Part shown: positions 37,401 through 46,466 of the stretch, one piece after another | Layout of the letters: every line of letters starts with the position of its first letter | How positions within the stretch are numbered: the stretch's first letter is position 1 | DNA from: Segetibacter aerophilus | GTDB taxonomy: Bacteria > Bacteroidota > Bacteroidia > Chitinophagales > Chitinophagaceae | Direction of reading: 5' to 3' | Assembly: GCF_007991655.1 (NCBI RefSeq) | Contig: NZ_BJYT01000001.1 | Span: 124,001 to 188,000 of the forward strand | Length of the DNA stretch: 64,000 nucleotides | Notes under the pieces: generated by a model | The model's database searches: none | What the model was told of the DNA's origin: nothing | What the model saw: only the letters and a program-made list of their open reading frames with translations | Translations under genes and position numbers: made by a program

Positions 37401-37408
37401 CAAAAGTA
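37401..37408 (-). promoter_or_regulatory. Possible -7 box (TACTTTTG) of the small acidic protein gene
   Basis: The sequence fits the Bacteroidota TAnnTTTG consensus on the minus strand, 37 bases upstream of the ATG. No good -33 TTG is present, so the call is tentative. Confidence 0.4.
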
Positions 37409-37465
37409 GAGCCATAGTGGAAGTTAATATATAAAGGGTGATCTAATCTGTTTGGTATTCGTACA

Positions 37466-38203
37466 TCAATTCCTATTCATAAAATCGAACATTGCTTCGC
37501 GGTTTTCGTATGAGTTTTTTGCCATCGCTATTGGTGCCATTAGTTTATCTGTTTTAATGGCTTCCATTGCTTCAGCCAGGAAATCCGCTATTGCCATTCC
37601 TCCATGAGTTTGTGTTTTATCTGCTCGACGATCAGATCCCAATTCGGTGTCAACTGCGGGCGGCGCTATCTCAAATACTTTGACCGACGTACTTCTTAAT
37701 TGATGCCGAAGAGATAAGGTAATAGAATGAATGGCAGCTTTGGTAGCACAATAAACGGGCATGAAAGCAATTGGCACAAAAGCTAAGCCTGACGAGATGT
37801 TTATAATAGCAGATTCTTCTTTCGTAGAAAGATGTTGTGCGAAGAGAGATGAAAGGTGAATAGGCGCCGTGAGGTTTGTCGCAATCTCACTATTTACCCT
37901 TTCTAGGTTAATAGGTTTAGTAAGGTCAGTCAACAATTGCAAACCAGCGTTATTAATTAAAATGTTTACTTGAGGGTAGTGGTTAATAACCCAACTTGCC
38001 AAGTTTTCCCGGCCGTTGGCTTCGGCCACGTCGCACACTTCTGTAATAATACCCTTGTGTTCCTGCTCTATTTTTGCCAGGCGTTCTTTGCGCCGGCCGC
38101 ATATAATTACTGTGTTTCCCAAGCGTAAAAATTCTTCGGCAAAAGCCAGCCCAATTCCGGAGGTTCCGCCTGTGATTAGTATTGTATTTCCTGTTGTTTT
38201 CAT
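37466..38203 (-). CDS. Short-chain dehydrogenase/reductase
   Basis: NAD(P)-dependent oxidoreductase of 245 residues with a classical Rossmann fold. The cofactor motif is TGGTSGIG near residue 12, NNAG lies near residue 85, the catalytic Ser is in INISSG and the Tyr/Lys pair in YCATKAA. CGRRKERL after the second strand suggests NADP preference. Similar proteins are annotated as DltE-like, but the substrate is unknown. It stands alone, with a degenerate copy of the intergenic repeat just upstream. Confidence 0.85.
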   Translation of the reverse strand: MKTTGNTILITGGTSGIGLAFAEEFLRLGNTVIICGRRKERLAKIEQEHKGIITEVCDVAEANGRENLASWVINHYPQVNILINNAGLQLLTDLTKPINLERVNSEIATNLTAPIHLSSLFAQHLSTKEESAIINISSGLAFVPIAFMPVYCATKAAIHSITLSLRHQLRSTSVKVFEIAPPAVDTELGSDRRADKTQTHGGMAIADFLAEAMEAIKTDKLMAPIAMAKNSYENREAMFDFMNRN

Positions 38204-38230
38204 TTTAGAAGTTCTTGTGTTAAAAAGGTC

Positions 38231-38275
38231 AATAGTAGCAAACGAATAGAGCGAGACAACTGCAGTGTTTTAATC
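38231..38275 (+). repeat. Degenerate copy of dispersed GACGCAAC-type intergenic repeat
   Basis: AATAGTAGCAAACGAATAGA followed by GCGAGACAACTGCAGTG matches the copy at 59431 over its left half and weakly over its right half. It lies between the SDR and phosphoesterase genes. Confidence 0.45.
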
Positions 38276-38282
38276 ATATTTG

Positions 38283-38777
38283 TTATCTCTTTCCGAGCTC
38301 TATGACTTCGCAATCTCTGATATCTGCGCCATCTATTACAAAACGAACTAACGTCCTAACCTTATGCCAGCCTTGTTTTCCTGCAGCCCCTGGGTTTATG
38401 TGGAGGCACTCAAACTTGTTATCGTACATGATTTTTAAGATATGAGAATGACCTGAGATGAAAATTTTGGGACGGCTTGCCGCCATTTCAGTTTTTGCCA
38501 GTGGGGTATATCTTCCCGGATAGCCTCCAATATGTATCATTAATACTTTTACATCTTCGCAAGCAAACTTTAGTACCTCAGGAAACTTGCTTCTGATGTC
38601 TTGTCCATCGATATTTCCAAATACCCCTCGTAAAGGTTTAAACCTCTCTATCGCCTCCGCTACTGCGATTGAACCAAAGTCCCCTCCATGCCAGATTTCA
38701 TCGCACTGATCAAAGTGTTTGAAAACGGCCTCATCCAAGTAGTGGTGAGTATCAGATATCAGCCCGATTTTTTTCAA
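38283..38777 (-). CDS. YfcE/MJ0936-type metallophosphoesterase
   Basis: Calcineurin-like phosphoesterase of 164 residues with the full set of metal ligands: D and H in GLISDTHHY, D in EIWHGGDFG, N in VFGNIDGQ, H in MIHIGGY, and HxH in FISGHSHI, ending in INPGAAGKQG. Proteins of this family hydrolyse phosphodiesters; the natural substrate is unknown. The start appears to be TTG at 38777 (TTG-Lys-Lys-Ile), as no ATG precedes the first strand. Confidence 0.87.
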   Translation of the reverse strand: MKKIGLISDTHHYLDEAVFKHFDQCDEIWHGGDFGSIAVAEAIERFKPLRGVFGNIDGQDIRSKFPEVLKFACEDVKVLMIHIGGYPGRYTPLAKTEMAASRPKIFISGHSHILKIMYDNKFECLHINPGAAGKQGWHKVRTLVRFVIDGADIRDCEVIELGKR

Positions 38778-39049
38778 TACTTATTTGTTAGATTTAAAAA
38801 TTTATCCTTTTCGCAATTTCATTAATTTAGATACTTAAATTTTAGAGCCAGCATGCAACTCTATGGTATAATATTTTTTGTGTGACGATTGCTCTATCGT
38901 TGCCCATTGAAATAACGTACAAGAGTGCGACGCAATGATGTAAAATAGTAGCAATCAAGCGGGGCCAATAAAGATTTCAGATATTATAAAAAGAAGGTTT
39001 CTAAGAAAACTACATAATAAGAAAATTAATCAACTAAAAACGACAGCTT
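38778..39049 (+). other. Divergent intergenic region with one repeat copy
   Basis: A 272-base gap between divergently read genes. Apart from the repeat copy at 38915-38957 I see no reading frame, RNA gene or clear promoter box. Confidence 0.5.
38915..38957 (+). repeat. Copy of dispersed GACGCAAC-type intergenic repeat
   Basis: Contains ACGTACAAGAGTGCGACGCA followed by ATGATG and then AATAGTAGCAATCAAG. It shares GTACAAG, GAC-CAA and GATG blocks with the copies at 46350 and 48844, and the GTGCGACGCAA block with the one at 59441. Confidence 0.65.
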
Positions 39050-39451
39050 ATGCTAAAAATCAGTGAACTAAAAGAAGGGGATCTTGTAATGGCGGAATAT
39101 GACGGCCAGTGGAAAGAGGGCGAAATAACAAATGTTGATCGCCTTGATGGCAAGGTAGAAATTACCACTGCAGAGGACCAGGAATTTTGGTATGACGCTA
39201 AACATATTAACCCCATTCTATTAGACGAGTCTTATTTGTTTAAACTAGGTTTTCAGAAGCAAGCAAATGATGATGGCTCAATAAAATATACAAAAGGCGC
39301 ATTTAGAACACTGTTGCATGAGCAGGGGAATTTTTCAAATTTTGAAATGTGGTATCGTGAAGACAAGCGGCACATTTCTCATCCTATCTACGTGCATGAG
39401 TTTCAGAATAACTACCTCGATATGACCAAAGTTCCTTTGGTAAAAGGCTAG
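39050..39451 (+). CDS. Conserved-looking protein of unknown function with possible Tudor/SH3-like N-terminus
   Basis: Protein of 133 residues from ATG. The N-terminal 55 residues (ISELKEGDLVMAEYDGQW, EGEITNVDRLDGKVEI) read like a small beta-barrel of the Tudor/SH3 type. The C-terminal part is rich in aromatic residues and has FEMWYREDKRHISHPIYVHE. No signal peptide. I do not know a function; codon use and length support a real gene. Confidence 0.65.
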   Translation: MLKISELKEGDLVMAEYDGQWKEGEITNVDRLDGKVEITTAEDQEFWYDAKHINPILLDESYLFKLGFQKQANDDGSIKYTKGAFRTLLHEQGNFSNFEMWYREDKRHISHPIYVHEFQNNYLDMTKVPLVKG

Positions 39452-39588
39452 CCAAAAATGGGGACGGGCGTGTTTGCAAAACAAATGCGCTTCGTCTTGT
39501 TTTAAACGGAACTCTTTCATTTCATCTGCGCCTGCTGTATCAACTTCTTTACAGCAGTACCCGGAGAAGTTAGCTAAAGCACTATCAC

Positions 39589-42414
39589 TTGCGTTTTATT
39601 TTTCTATCTATTGTCGTGTTACTTCAATCGGCCTCCGCTTACTGCCAGGTATTTGGCGGCAACCCTTCCTCAATAAAATGGAACCAGATAAATACGGATA
39701 CTGCAAGAGTTATTTTTCCCGTAGGATTGGAAGATGCAGGCAAAAGAGTTTCATCAATTGTTCATGAACTTCAGAAAAGTCATACCCGATCAATCGGGAG
39801 TAACCTAAGGAAAATAAATATTGTTTTACAAAACCAGTCAACAGTCTCAAACGCTTATGTTGGCCTCGGGCCTTATCGGAGCGAGTTTTATCTATTTGCT
39901 CCAACAAACTCTTTCGAGTTAGGTGCCATTAATTGGGCTGATCTTTTGTCTGTGCATGAGTACCGGCACGTAGAGCAATATAGCAACTTCAATATCGGAT
40001 TGTCTAAAGTAGCCAGTGTCTTATTTGGACAGGAAGGGCAAGCTTTAGCAAACTCAGCTTCAGTGCCTGACTGGTTTTTTGAAGGTGACGCTGTGTTTAA
40101 CGAAACTGCGTTAACTAGACAGGGCAGAGGAAGGCTACCTTATTTTTTCAAGGGTTACGAGTCGCTGTTTAAGCAAGACAAGCGCTACTCGTATATGAAG
40201 CTTCGCAACGGCTCTTTGACTAATTACGTTCCCGATCATTACCAGTTGGGCTACCTATTAGTGGCGTACGGCAGGGAAAAATATGGGGCTGATTTTTGGA
40301 AAAAAGTCTCTCATGATGCGGCTGCATTCAAACCGTTCATTTATCCATGGCAGGGAGCTGTAAAAAAATATGCTGGCATTGGGTACAAACAGTTTGTAGC
40401 AGAGGCGTTTGCTTTCTATCACAACATGTGGACCTTGTCTAAAGGGAAGACGGTCGATTATATTACACCCATTCACGGTAATTACATAACTGATTATAAA
40501 TATCCTTACTTAAGCGCAGACAGATCTATTATTGTTTTAAAAAGGAGCTATCGCCGTATTCCTGCATTTTATAAGTTGTTGCCGAATGGAAAAGAGGAAA
40601 AAATTGGGGTAAGAGATATTTCAAACGACGATTACTTTTCTTTCAATGCAGGTAAAATTGCCTATGCTTCTTACAAAGCTGACAAGAGGTGGGGTTACCG
40701 GGAGTTTAGCGATATAAAGGTGATGGATATTAAAACAGGTAAATCTGAAAGGATAACGAATAAAGAAAGGTACGTGTCGCCTGATATTTCGCACGATGGA
40801 AAAAAAGTAATTGCTGTTGAAATGAGGACGAACCAGATGTCGGACCTGGTTGCCCTAAGCTTAAAAGGGGAGACGTTGTTCCGGTCAAAGGCTTCAAGAG
40901 GTATCGTCTACACTTATCCTAAATTCAGCGCTAATGACTCGTTTGTATACACGCCCGTAAGAAATGAAGGTGGAGAAATGGCTTTGCTTAAAATTGAATT
41001 TTCTACAGGAAAAGAGACAAAGCTCATCCCGTTTTCTGAACGCATTTTTGGCATGCCGACCGTGCAGGGCGATACCATTTTCTTTACCAGTTCTTACCGT
41101 TCAAGTGATGAAACATGGGCGTTTATCGAAAGTAAAAACAAGACTTACCGGGTTGCGGTTCATCCTACAGGTTTTTACCAGGCAGTCTATGACGCTCCCA
41201 ATAAAAGGCTGATCGCTTCAAATTTTACCGCCGATGGTTACAGGCTTGCCAGTATTCGTGATACTGCACTCTTATGGCGTTCCCTTGAAAGCAAAGAAGA
41301 CGCGATCCCGGATATTTATACTGTCGCGGCTCTGCAACAGGAAAAATATACTACACTCGAAAATATCTCGACAAGAAATTTCCCGGTCAAAAAGTATAGG
41401 AAAACATTCAACCTGCTAAACTTTCACAGTTGGCGTCCGGAGTACAGCGATCCCGAATTCTCAATTATGCTCCTGGGGCAAAACGTTCTTAATACGCTTC
41501 AAAGTGATTTGTATTATACTTATAACCGAAACGAAAGCAGTCACAAGGCAGGGGTAAATGCCACTTATGGCGGATGGTTTGTTCAACCTACTTTAGGAGC
41601 CAGTCAAACATGGAACCGGTCTGTCTCTTTGAATAGAACTGCGAACCCAATAAGGGACAGTATCGCAAATTACAGTGAGTTTAATGTTAATGCGGGCCTG
41701 CGGCTTCCGCTCAATTTTTCATCTGGCAAACAATACCGTTACCTTACAGCGACCGCTACTATCAATCGTCAATCCATTAGCGGAACGGGTATTTATAAAA
41801 ACTTTATCCGCGATCAAAGCTTTAATTATTGGCAGGGAAGGTTACAATATTCAGGGCAGATTCAAAAAGCGGTACAACAAATCTATCCACAATGGGCGCA
41901 AACGTTTTTACTGCAGTACCGCAGTACCGTCAACAGGATAACCGCTAACCAGTTTCTTGCTTATGGCTCCCTTTTTCTCCCCGGTTTTCATATAAACCAC
42001 AACATCGTTTTTACGGTTGCTTACCAACGCCGCGATACCTTGGGACAGTACCCGTTTTCAAACAATTTTCCTTTTTCGCGTGGCTATTCGGTAGTCGATT
42101 TCCCCCGCATGTTTAGGATTGGTTCGAATTATCACTTTCCACTGGTGTATCCTGATTGGGGCGTCGGTAATGTTGTTTACTTTAAACGACTTCGGGCCAA
42201 TGCCTTTCACGACCTTACTAGGGTAAAAAGCCTCCGGACCGGCAACAAGTTTTTGTTCAACTTGGTGGGTGGCGAGCTATTCTTCGATACAAAATGGTGG
42301 AACCAGCAAGATGTTTCTTTCGGCATTCGCTACAGCCGCCTGCTTGATTATGGTACACTTGGCCTTAAGCAGCCAAACAAATGGGAGATCATTTTGCCGA
42401 TTGGATTATTTTGA
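39589..42414 (+). CDS. Secreted or outer-membrane protein with HEYRH motif, beta-propeller-like repeats and possible barrel
   Basis: Protein of 941 residues with a signal peptide (RFIFLSIVVLLQSASAYC). The only start after the upstream in-frame stop is TTG. Residues about 120-260 contain LSVHEYRHVEQYSN, an HExxH-like zinc motif, and WFFEGDAVFNETALT, which could supply the third ligand as in gluzincin peptidases. The middle (about 290-560) has TolB-like repeats (YPYLSADRSIIVLKRS, DISHDGKKVIAVEM). The last 320 residues are rich in alternating aromatic beta strands and end in Phe, as in outer-membrane barrels. Protease activity is inferred only. Confidence 0.72.
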   Translation: MRFIFLSIVVLLQSASAYCQVFGGNPSSIKWNQINTDTARVIFPVGLEDAGKRVSSIVHELQKSHTRSIGSNLRKINIVLQNQSTVSNAYVGLGPYRSEFYLFAPTNSFELGAINWADLLSVHEYRHVEQYSNFNIGLSKVASVLFGQEGQALANSASVPDWFFEGDAVFNETALTRQGRGRLPYFFKGYESLFKQDKRYSYMKLRNGSLTNYVPDHYQLGYLLVAYGREKYGADFWKKVSHDAAAFKPFIYPWQGAVKKYAGIGYKQFVAEAFAFYHNMWTLSKGKTVDYITPIHGNYITDYKYPYLSADRSIIVLKRSYRRIPAFYKLLPNGKEEKIGVRDISNDDYFSFNAGKIAYASYKADKRWGYREFSDIKVMDIKTGKSERITNKERYVSPDISHDGKKVIAVEMRTNQMSDLVALSLKGETLFRSKASRGIVYTYPKFSANDSFVYTPVRNEGGEMALLKIEFSTGKETKLIPFSERIFGMPTVQGDTIFFTSSYRSSDETWAFIESKNKTYRVAVHPTGFYQAVYDAPNKRLIASNFTADGYRLASIRDTALLWRSLESKEDAIPDIYTVAALQQEKYTTLENISTRNFPVKKYRKTFNLLNFHSWRPEYSDPEFSIMLLGQNVLNTLQSDLYYTYNRNESSHKAGVNATYGGWFVQPTLGASQTWNRSVSLNRTANPIRDSIANYSEFNVNAGLRLPLNFSSGKQYRYLTATATINRQSISGTGIYKNFIRDQSFNYWQGRLQYSGQIQKAVQQIYPQWAQTFLLQYRSTVNRITANQFLAYGSLFLPGFHINHNIVFTVAYQRRDTLGQYPFSNNFPFSRGYSVVDFPRMFRIGSNYHFPLVYPDWGVGNVVYFKRLRANAFHDLTRVKSLRTGNKFLFNLVGGELFFDTKWWNQQDVSFGIRYSRLLDYGTLGLKQPNKWEIILPIGLF

Positions 42415-42448
42415 TAGGTATTTTATTAATACCAGCGACAAGTCTCCG

Positions 42449-42472
42449 ATATAACATTCTTGCGTCGCAATC
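42449..42472 (-). repeat. Partial copy of dispersed GACGCAAC-type intergenic repeat
   Basis: Read on the minus strand it contains GATTGCGACGCAAGAATGTT, matching the GCGACGCAA and ATGTT blocks of the other copies. Short and uncertain. Confidence 0.4.
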
Positions 42473-42587
42473 CGTTCAGCTTTTAATCATTTTTGAGCTA
42501 TTTTCCGAAATCATCAAAACCAATCACAAAGACACGCTTCAAAACTTAAGGAACATATAGAGAGCGTATGGTAGGTCGATGTATAAC

Positions 42588-44252
42588 TTATCTTAATAGA
42601 GCAACTGTTCCCTTTATGACCACCTCCTTGTCTTGAATGATTCCCTTAATGAGGTACACATATGCACCCATGTCTAGAAACCTACCCTGGTAGCTGCCGT
42701 TCCAACCTTTGGTGATATCAGCAGTTCGAAAGACAGCATTCCCCCAGCGATCAAAAACAGAAAATTCCTGCAAACGAAGAGACGCACCCGGCGGAATTCG
42801 AAACACATCATTTCTTCCATCCTCATTAGGTGTAAACGCAGTAGGCATCTGGAAGCTGTGCAGCACCTTAACAATTAACTCCTTTGTAGCCGCACACCCA
42901 TTTGCATCAACGACGGTTAAACTAAACGTAGTGTCAGCCTTTAGCGGAACAGTTAAGGAGGTTAACGATAGTGGCGTAAGCAATATGCCTGAAGGTTGCC
43001 ACGCAACAGAAGCTGGATTGCCTGAAACAGTAGCTGCAACCTGGGCGGGTGAGCCTGACATAACAGAAACCTCTGGTGGCGAAAAGGTAATTACAGGAGT
43101 CTTTCTTACGGTGACCACTTTACGATTAGAAGGTACATTCACCGTAATTGAGCAGCCCGGGATATTTGTTGAAAGTACACAGGAAATAGTGTCGCCATTT
43201 GCAAGTTGGGTGCTTGTGAAAGTAGATGCATTGCCAGCAGCATGCCCATTAACCTGCCACTGGTACAATTTATAATCCCCTGCGTTCTGGGCGTTGGCTG
43301 AAAAGTTGAGTGCAACTCCGGAACATACATCGAGAGTTGGTGCAGCAATCACGAGGGTTGGATCTGGATAATCCCGAACCTGTATAGCCACTTTATTTGA
43401 TGGTGCACTAGTGCTGGTATGACATCTCGAGTCCTGGTCAATGGTAACTGTGCAACTTATTGAATCACCATCCTTCAAGGTACTGGTGACAAGAGACGGT
43501 CCGACGTCTCCTGTTGCTTTGCCATTTATTTCCCACCTGAAAGATGGAACCGCGCCGCCGTTGGCTTTAGCCGTAAACGTAACTTCTTCGCCCCTGCAAA
43601 TTTGAGTTTTGCTTGGTGATATAGTAATGTCGGGATGGATCATTGGGTAAACGTAAATAGTCATTTCAGAACTTGCAGACCTAAGCGTACCAGGGCAAGC
43701 GGGGCTTGAAATTGTTAAGACACATTCTACGCGAGAACCATTGGTTAGATTGGTAGTAGCGTATTCAGGGGTATTTGACCCGACTGGCAGTCCGTTTACT
43801 TTCCACTGGTAAGTTGGTACTGCGTTTCCGTAAGAAGCTTTTGACGTGAAGACAGTTAATTCTCCTTCGCATATAAGGGGATCGTCGTTGGCGATCGTGA
43901 TAGAAGGCTTTGTGCTTTCAATTACGTGCATTGTAATCGGCTTGCTAATGACCGTAGTGTCAACACCGCATAAAGTTTTGCAACTGTATTCGCATGTAAT
44001 CAAGTCTCCGTCATCGAAATCGGCAGAAGTGTAGTTGACATTGTTATTAACCCCGGCGTTTGCGTTGTTTCTTTTCCATTTGTACACGTTGTTTGTTCCT
44101 TCATTTGTAACACTGGCGTGAAAGGTTACTGTCGTACCGAGGCAAATATTATTCTGACTAGCAGTAATGGAAACCGTGGGAATGCAGGTATTATTTTGAG
44201 CAAACAAGTTACCGGTCAAAACAAGAAATATAATCACACAAAACTTCGACAT
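42588..44252 (-). CDS. Secreted Ig/PKD-repeat protein with type B (gliding-type) C-terminal sorting domain
   Basis: Protein of 554 residues with a signal peptide (MSKFCVIIFLVLTGNLFAQ). Four Ig-like repeats of about 95 residues follow; each shows an early Cys (ICLGTTVTF, ICEGELTVF, ICRGEEVTF, VCSGVALNF), a YxW or FRW core, and a late Cys (DGDxISC). A further beta domain precedes the C-terminal 90 residues. These have MPTAFTPNEDGRNDVFRIPP, VFDRWGNAVFR and GAYVYLIKG, the CHU_C/type B signal for type IX secretion. It is probably an adhesin or surface protein. The secretion machinery itself is not in this window. Confidence 0.88.
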   Translation of the reverse strand: MSKFCVIIFLVLTGNLFAQNNTCIPTVSITASQNNICLGTTVTFHASVTNEGTNNVYKWKRNNANAGVNNNVNYTSADFDDGDLITCEYSCKTLCGVDTTVISKPITMHVIESTKPSITIANDDPLICEGELTVFTSKASYGNAVPTYQWKVNGLPVGSNTPEYATTNLTNGSRVECVLTISSPACPGTLRSASSEMTIYVYPMIHPDITISPSKTQICRGEEVTFTAKANGGAVPSFRWEINGKATGDVGPSLVTSTLKDGDSISCTVTIDQDSRCHTSTSAPSNKVAIQVRDYPDPTLVIAAPTLDVCSGVALNFSANAQNAGDYKLYQWQVNGHAAGNASTFTSTQLANGDTISCVLSTNIPGCSITVNVPSNRKVVTVRKTPVITFSPPEVSVMSGSPAQVAATVSGNPASVAWQPSGILLTPLSLTSLTVPLKADTTFSLTVVDANGCAATKELIVKVLHSFQMPTAFTPNEDGRNDVFRIPPGASLRLQEFSVFDRWGNAVFRTADITKGWNGSYQGRFLDMGAYVYLIKGIIQDKEVVIKGTVALLR

Positions 44253-44371
44253 AAACAGCAGGCAATTGCGGGGAAACTCTTCGCAAGTAAGGTAAGAAAT
44301 ATTCTAATCCATTAAAAGGGAAGGTAAAAGCTTCAAAGTTGAAGGTGCAGCTTTTGTGCTTAGCCCTAAGC

Positions 44372-44941
44372 TTATGCTCGCAATGTTCGTAACGTGATAG
44401 AATAACGGGTTTCTTTCACCGGTGAAATACTATGTTGCCATTCAGTTCTTGCAGGTCCTTGAATTATATAAAGAGAACGCCGATGAACCGGAAAAGAAAT
44501 AACTGACCCTCGCCCTTGTTTTGCTTTGTCCTGTGGCCGCAGTCGAAAGTTGCAATCAGCCATTATTGAGATGCCTGCAATAATATCGAAAGGTGGAGCA
44601 TCACGATGCCAGTTAATAACCGAACCGGGAGGATATTCCGTTACTAGCAGTTCCGCAAATTTCCCTGGTGCTAAACGGAGGTGTTTATTCACCTTGTCTA
44701 CTAAAAAATCGAAAGAAGCCGGAATTTCTTTTCCTGCTGTTAAACTACCATTGTCGAAACTGTAGTCGTAACCAAAGCTGGCTACTTTTCTATTTGCCGT
44801 AAATCCCTGGAAGTTGAAATTGTGTAAGTCAATTTTTAAAACCTGCCTGTATAGTTCAATCTCCTCATCGGTAGTGATGAAATTTTGAACATAGGTAAAC
44901 CCTTCAGGATAGGCAGGCTCTATGGGAAATAAAGTGTTCAT
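44372..44941 (-). CDS. AlkB-like 2-oxoglutarate/Fe(II) dioxygenase
   Basis: Protein of 189 residues resembling AlkB-family enzymes that remove alkyl groups from nucleic acid bases. The iron-binding HxD is in VINWHRDAPPFD, and the distal His in EWQHSISPVKETRYSITLR, where the two arginines match the 2-oxoglutarate contact. QGFTANRKVASFGYDYSF is the nucleotide-recognition lid region. Length and motif order fit the short AlkB homologues. It stands alone, divergent from the lipoprotein gene. Confidence 0.85.
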   Translation of the reverse strand: MNTLFPIEPAYPEGFTYVQNFITTDEEIELYRQVLKIDLHNFNFQGFTANRKVASFGYDYSFDNGSLTAGKEIPASFDFLVDKVNKHLRLAPGKFAELLVTEYPPGSVINWHRDAPPFDIIAGISIMADCNFRLRPQDKAKQGRGSVISFPVHRRSLYIIQGPARTEWQHSISPVKETRYSITLRTLRA

Positions 44942-45070
44942 GCCTCAACAAAGACAAATTCTTCGCCAGCCTTAAATGGCTGTAAAATTTATATTAGGAG
45001 AATCTGTAAACGGTAGTAAACTGATTTAAAACCTACATAATACACAAGTGACAATGTTTAGAACTATGAC

Positions 45071-45100
45071 TTGTCTTCAATCTATTTTAGAATATATTTG
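45071..45100 (+). promoter_or_regulatory. Bacteroidota-type promoter (TTG, 19 bases, TATATTTG)
   Basis: TTG at 45071-45073 and TATATTTG at 45093-45100 are separated by exactly 19 bases, matching the -33/-7 consensus of Bacteroidota. The ATG of the lipoprotein gene is only six bases after the -7 box, so the mRNA is probably leaderless or nearly so. The TTG is therefore a -33 element, not a start codon. Confidence 0.7.
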
Positions 45101-45106
45101 ACCGTT

Positions 45107-46138
45107 ATGAAAAATAGATTTTCCTTGAAAAGAATGCAATTATTACCCTTACTGCTAATCGTTTCTATCGGTTGCAGCCAGGCTCCTGCGGGGAATGAAA
45201 AAAAGGCAGATGTTACTAATGAAAAAGGACAGCCTGCTGGCGAACCTGTGAGAAAACTTGTTGACACTGCAGCTTACGATAAAATAATTAGAGATTTAAC
45301 GAATGGCGATACAACCGGCAAGTGGCCTGCAAAAGCCCCTTATCCTTTAGCAGGAGCAATACTGCCTTTTAATAGAATCGTTGCTTACTATGGTAACCTT
45401 TTTTCTAAAAAAATGGGCATTTTGGGTGAGTTACCTAAAAATCAGATGCTTGCAAAGCTTAAGGGTGAGGTAGCCAAGTGGCAGGCTGCAGATCCTTCTA
45501 TACCAGTCATTCCTGCGCTGCATTACGTGGCAGTTACTGCGCAAGGAACTCCGCAAAAGGATAATATGTATCGCTACCGCATGCCTTTTAAGCAGATTGA
45601 TACCATATTAAGTTGGGCGAAGGAAATTAACGGGCAGGTGTTTGTCGACATACAAGTTGCTCATAGTAACGTTAAGACGGAAGTGCCTCTTCTTGAACCA
45701 TATTTAAAAATGGCAAACGTGCACCTGGGAATTGATCCGGAATTTTCTCTTAAAAATGGTGAGGTGCCAGGTAGCAAAATCGGAACTTTTAATGCTGATG
45801 ATATTAATACTGCAATCGATTATCTGGCTGAATTAGTACGAAAAAATAACCTTCCTCCTAAGATTTTAGTTGTCCATCGTTTCACCCAGGGAATGGTAAC
45901 AGGTTTTGATCAGATCAAAAAAGTTCCTGAAGTACAGATCGTGATGGACATGGACGGATGGGGACCGAAATTTCTTAAGAGGTCGACGTATCTCAGGTAT
46001 ATTAAAAAAGAGCCTGTTCAATTCACCGGCTTCAAATTGTTTTATCACAATGATACCAAAACAGGAGCAAGCCAATTGTACACGCCACAGGAACTATTGC
46101 AGTTTGTGCCAAAACCCATTTACATCCAGTACCAGTAA
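45107..46138 (+). CDS. Lipoprotein of unknown function
   Basis: Protein of 343 residues from the ATG at 45107. A lipobox (LLLIVSIGCSQ) near residue 23 predicts a lipid-anchored periplasmic or outer-membrane protein. After a charged linker, the body has alternating strands and helices (VIPALHYVAVTAQGT, NGQVFVDIQVAHSNV, KILVVHRFTQGM, VQIVMDMDGWG) that read like a TIM barrel with acidic and His residues at strand ends, as in glycoside hydrolases. I do not recognise the family. A promoter lies just upstream and a terminator just downstream, so it is monocistronic. Confidence 0.75.
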   Translation: MKNRFSLKRMQLLPLLLIVSIGCSQAPAGNEKKADVTNEKGQPAGEPVRKLVDTAAYDKIIRDLTNGDTTGKWPAKAPYPLAGAILPFNRIVAYYGNLFSKKMGILGELPKNQMLAKLKGEVAKWQAADPSIPVIPALHYVAVTAQGTPQKDNMYRYRMPFKQIDTILSWAKEINGQVFVDIQVAHSNVKTEVPLLEPYLKMANVHLGIDPEFSLKNGEVPGSKIGTFNADDINTAIDYLAELVRKNNLPPKILVVHRFTQGMVTGFDQIKKVPEVQIVMDMDGWGPKFLKRSTYLRYIKKEPVQFTGFKLFYHNDTKTGASQLYTPQELLQFVPKPIYIQYQ

Positions 46139-46163
46139 GAATTCATGTAGAAATATTTTAAAG

Positions 46164-46189
46164 GCTCTTGCAAATAGCAAGGGCTTTTT
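46164..46189 (+). terminator. Rho-independent terminator of the lipoprotein gene
   Basis: The stem GCTCTTGC/GCAAGGGC (one G-T pair) with loop AAATA is followed by TTTTT, 25 bases after the stop codon. Confidence 0.85.
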
Positions 46190-46404
46190 CATTTAAAGTT
46201 GATACAGCTCAGACATTTGTGTGCCTTTGCTGGTTTCATAAAGTGCCAAATCTTTTTTTAGCTAACACTGCTGCAACATCGCCTATTAACTCCTTAGACC
46301 GACGAAGCTTGTATTATCTCAAATTGAAAAAAGGGGAATAGAAAGATTGAAAGTACAAGGGAGTGACACAACGATGTTGAGGACAGTTGTATCGTCCGTC
46401 AAAA
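46190..46404 (+). other. Intergenic region between convergent terminators
   Basis: No reading frame is seen. It contains one copy of the dispersed repeat at 46350-46380 and nothing else I can identify. Confidence 0.5.
46350..46380 (+). repeat. Copy of dispersed intergenic repeat (ACAACGATG type)
   Basis: AAAGTACAAGGGAGTGACAC followed by AACGATGTTGA. It matches the copy at 48844-48874 in 29 of 31 positions, in opposite orientation; the two copies flank the desaturase and rlmN genes. Confidence 0.8.
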
Positions 46405-46449
46405 AAGTATTAAAAACAGAAAGGAGATGCGCAAGCATCCCCTTTCTGT
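46405..46449 (-). terminator. Rho-independent terminator of the desaturase gene
   Basis: A 15-base stem with one mismatch (arms 46416-46430 and 46435-46449, loop GCAA) is followed on the minus strand by TTTTT and a second T run. Confidence 0.88.
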
Positions 46450-46466
46450 AAAATATGTTTTATTAT

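Noticed and set aside
42417-42434. Small hairpin GGTATT-AATACC after the 941-residue protein
   Set aside because: The stem is short and AT-rich, and no T run follows, so it is not a convincing terminator.
45071-45073. TTG as start codon of the lipoprotein gene
   Set aside because: It is placed exactly as the -33 promoter element, and the extra residues would disturb the signal peptide.
46190-46404. Possible RNA gene in the lipoprotein-desaturase gap
   Set aside because: No tRNA-like arms or conserved RNA structure could be found; only the dispersed repeat is present.
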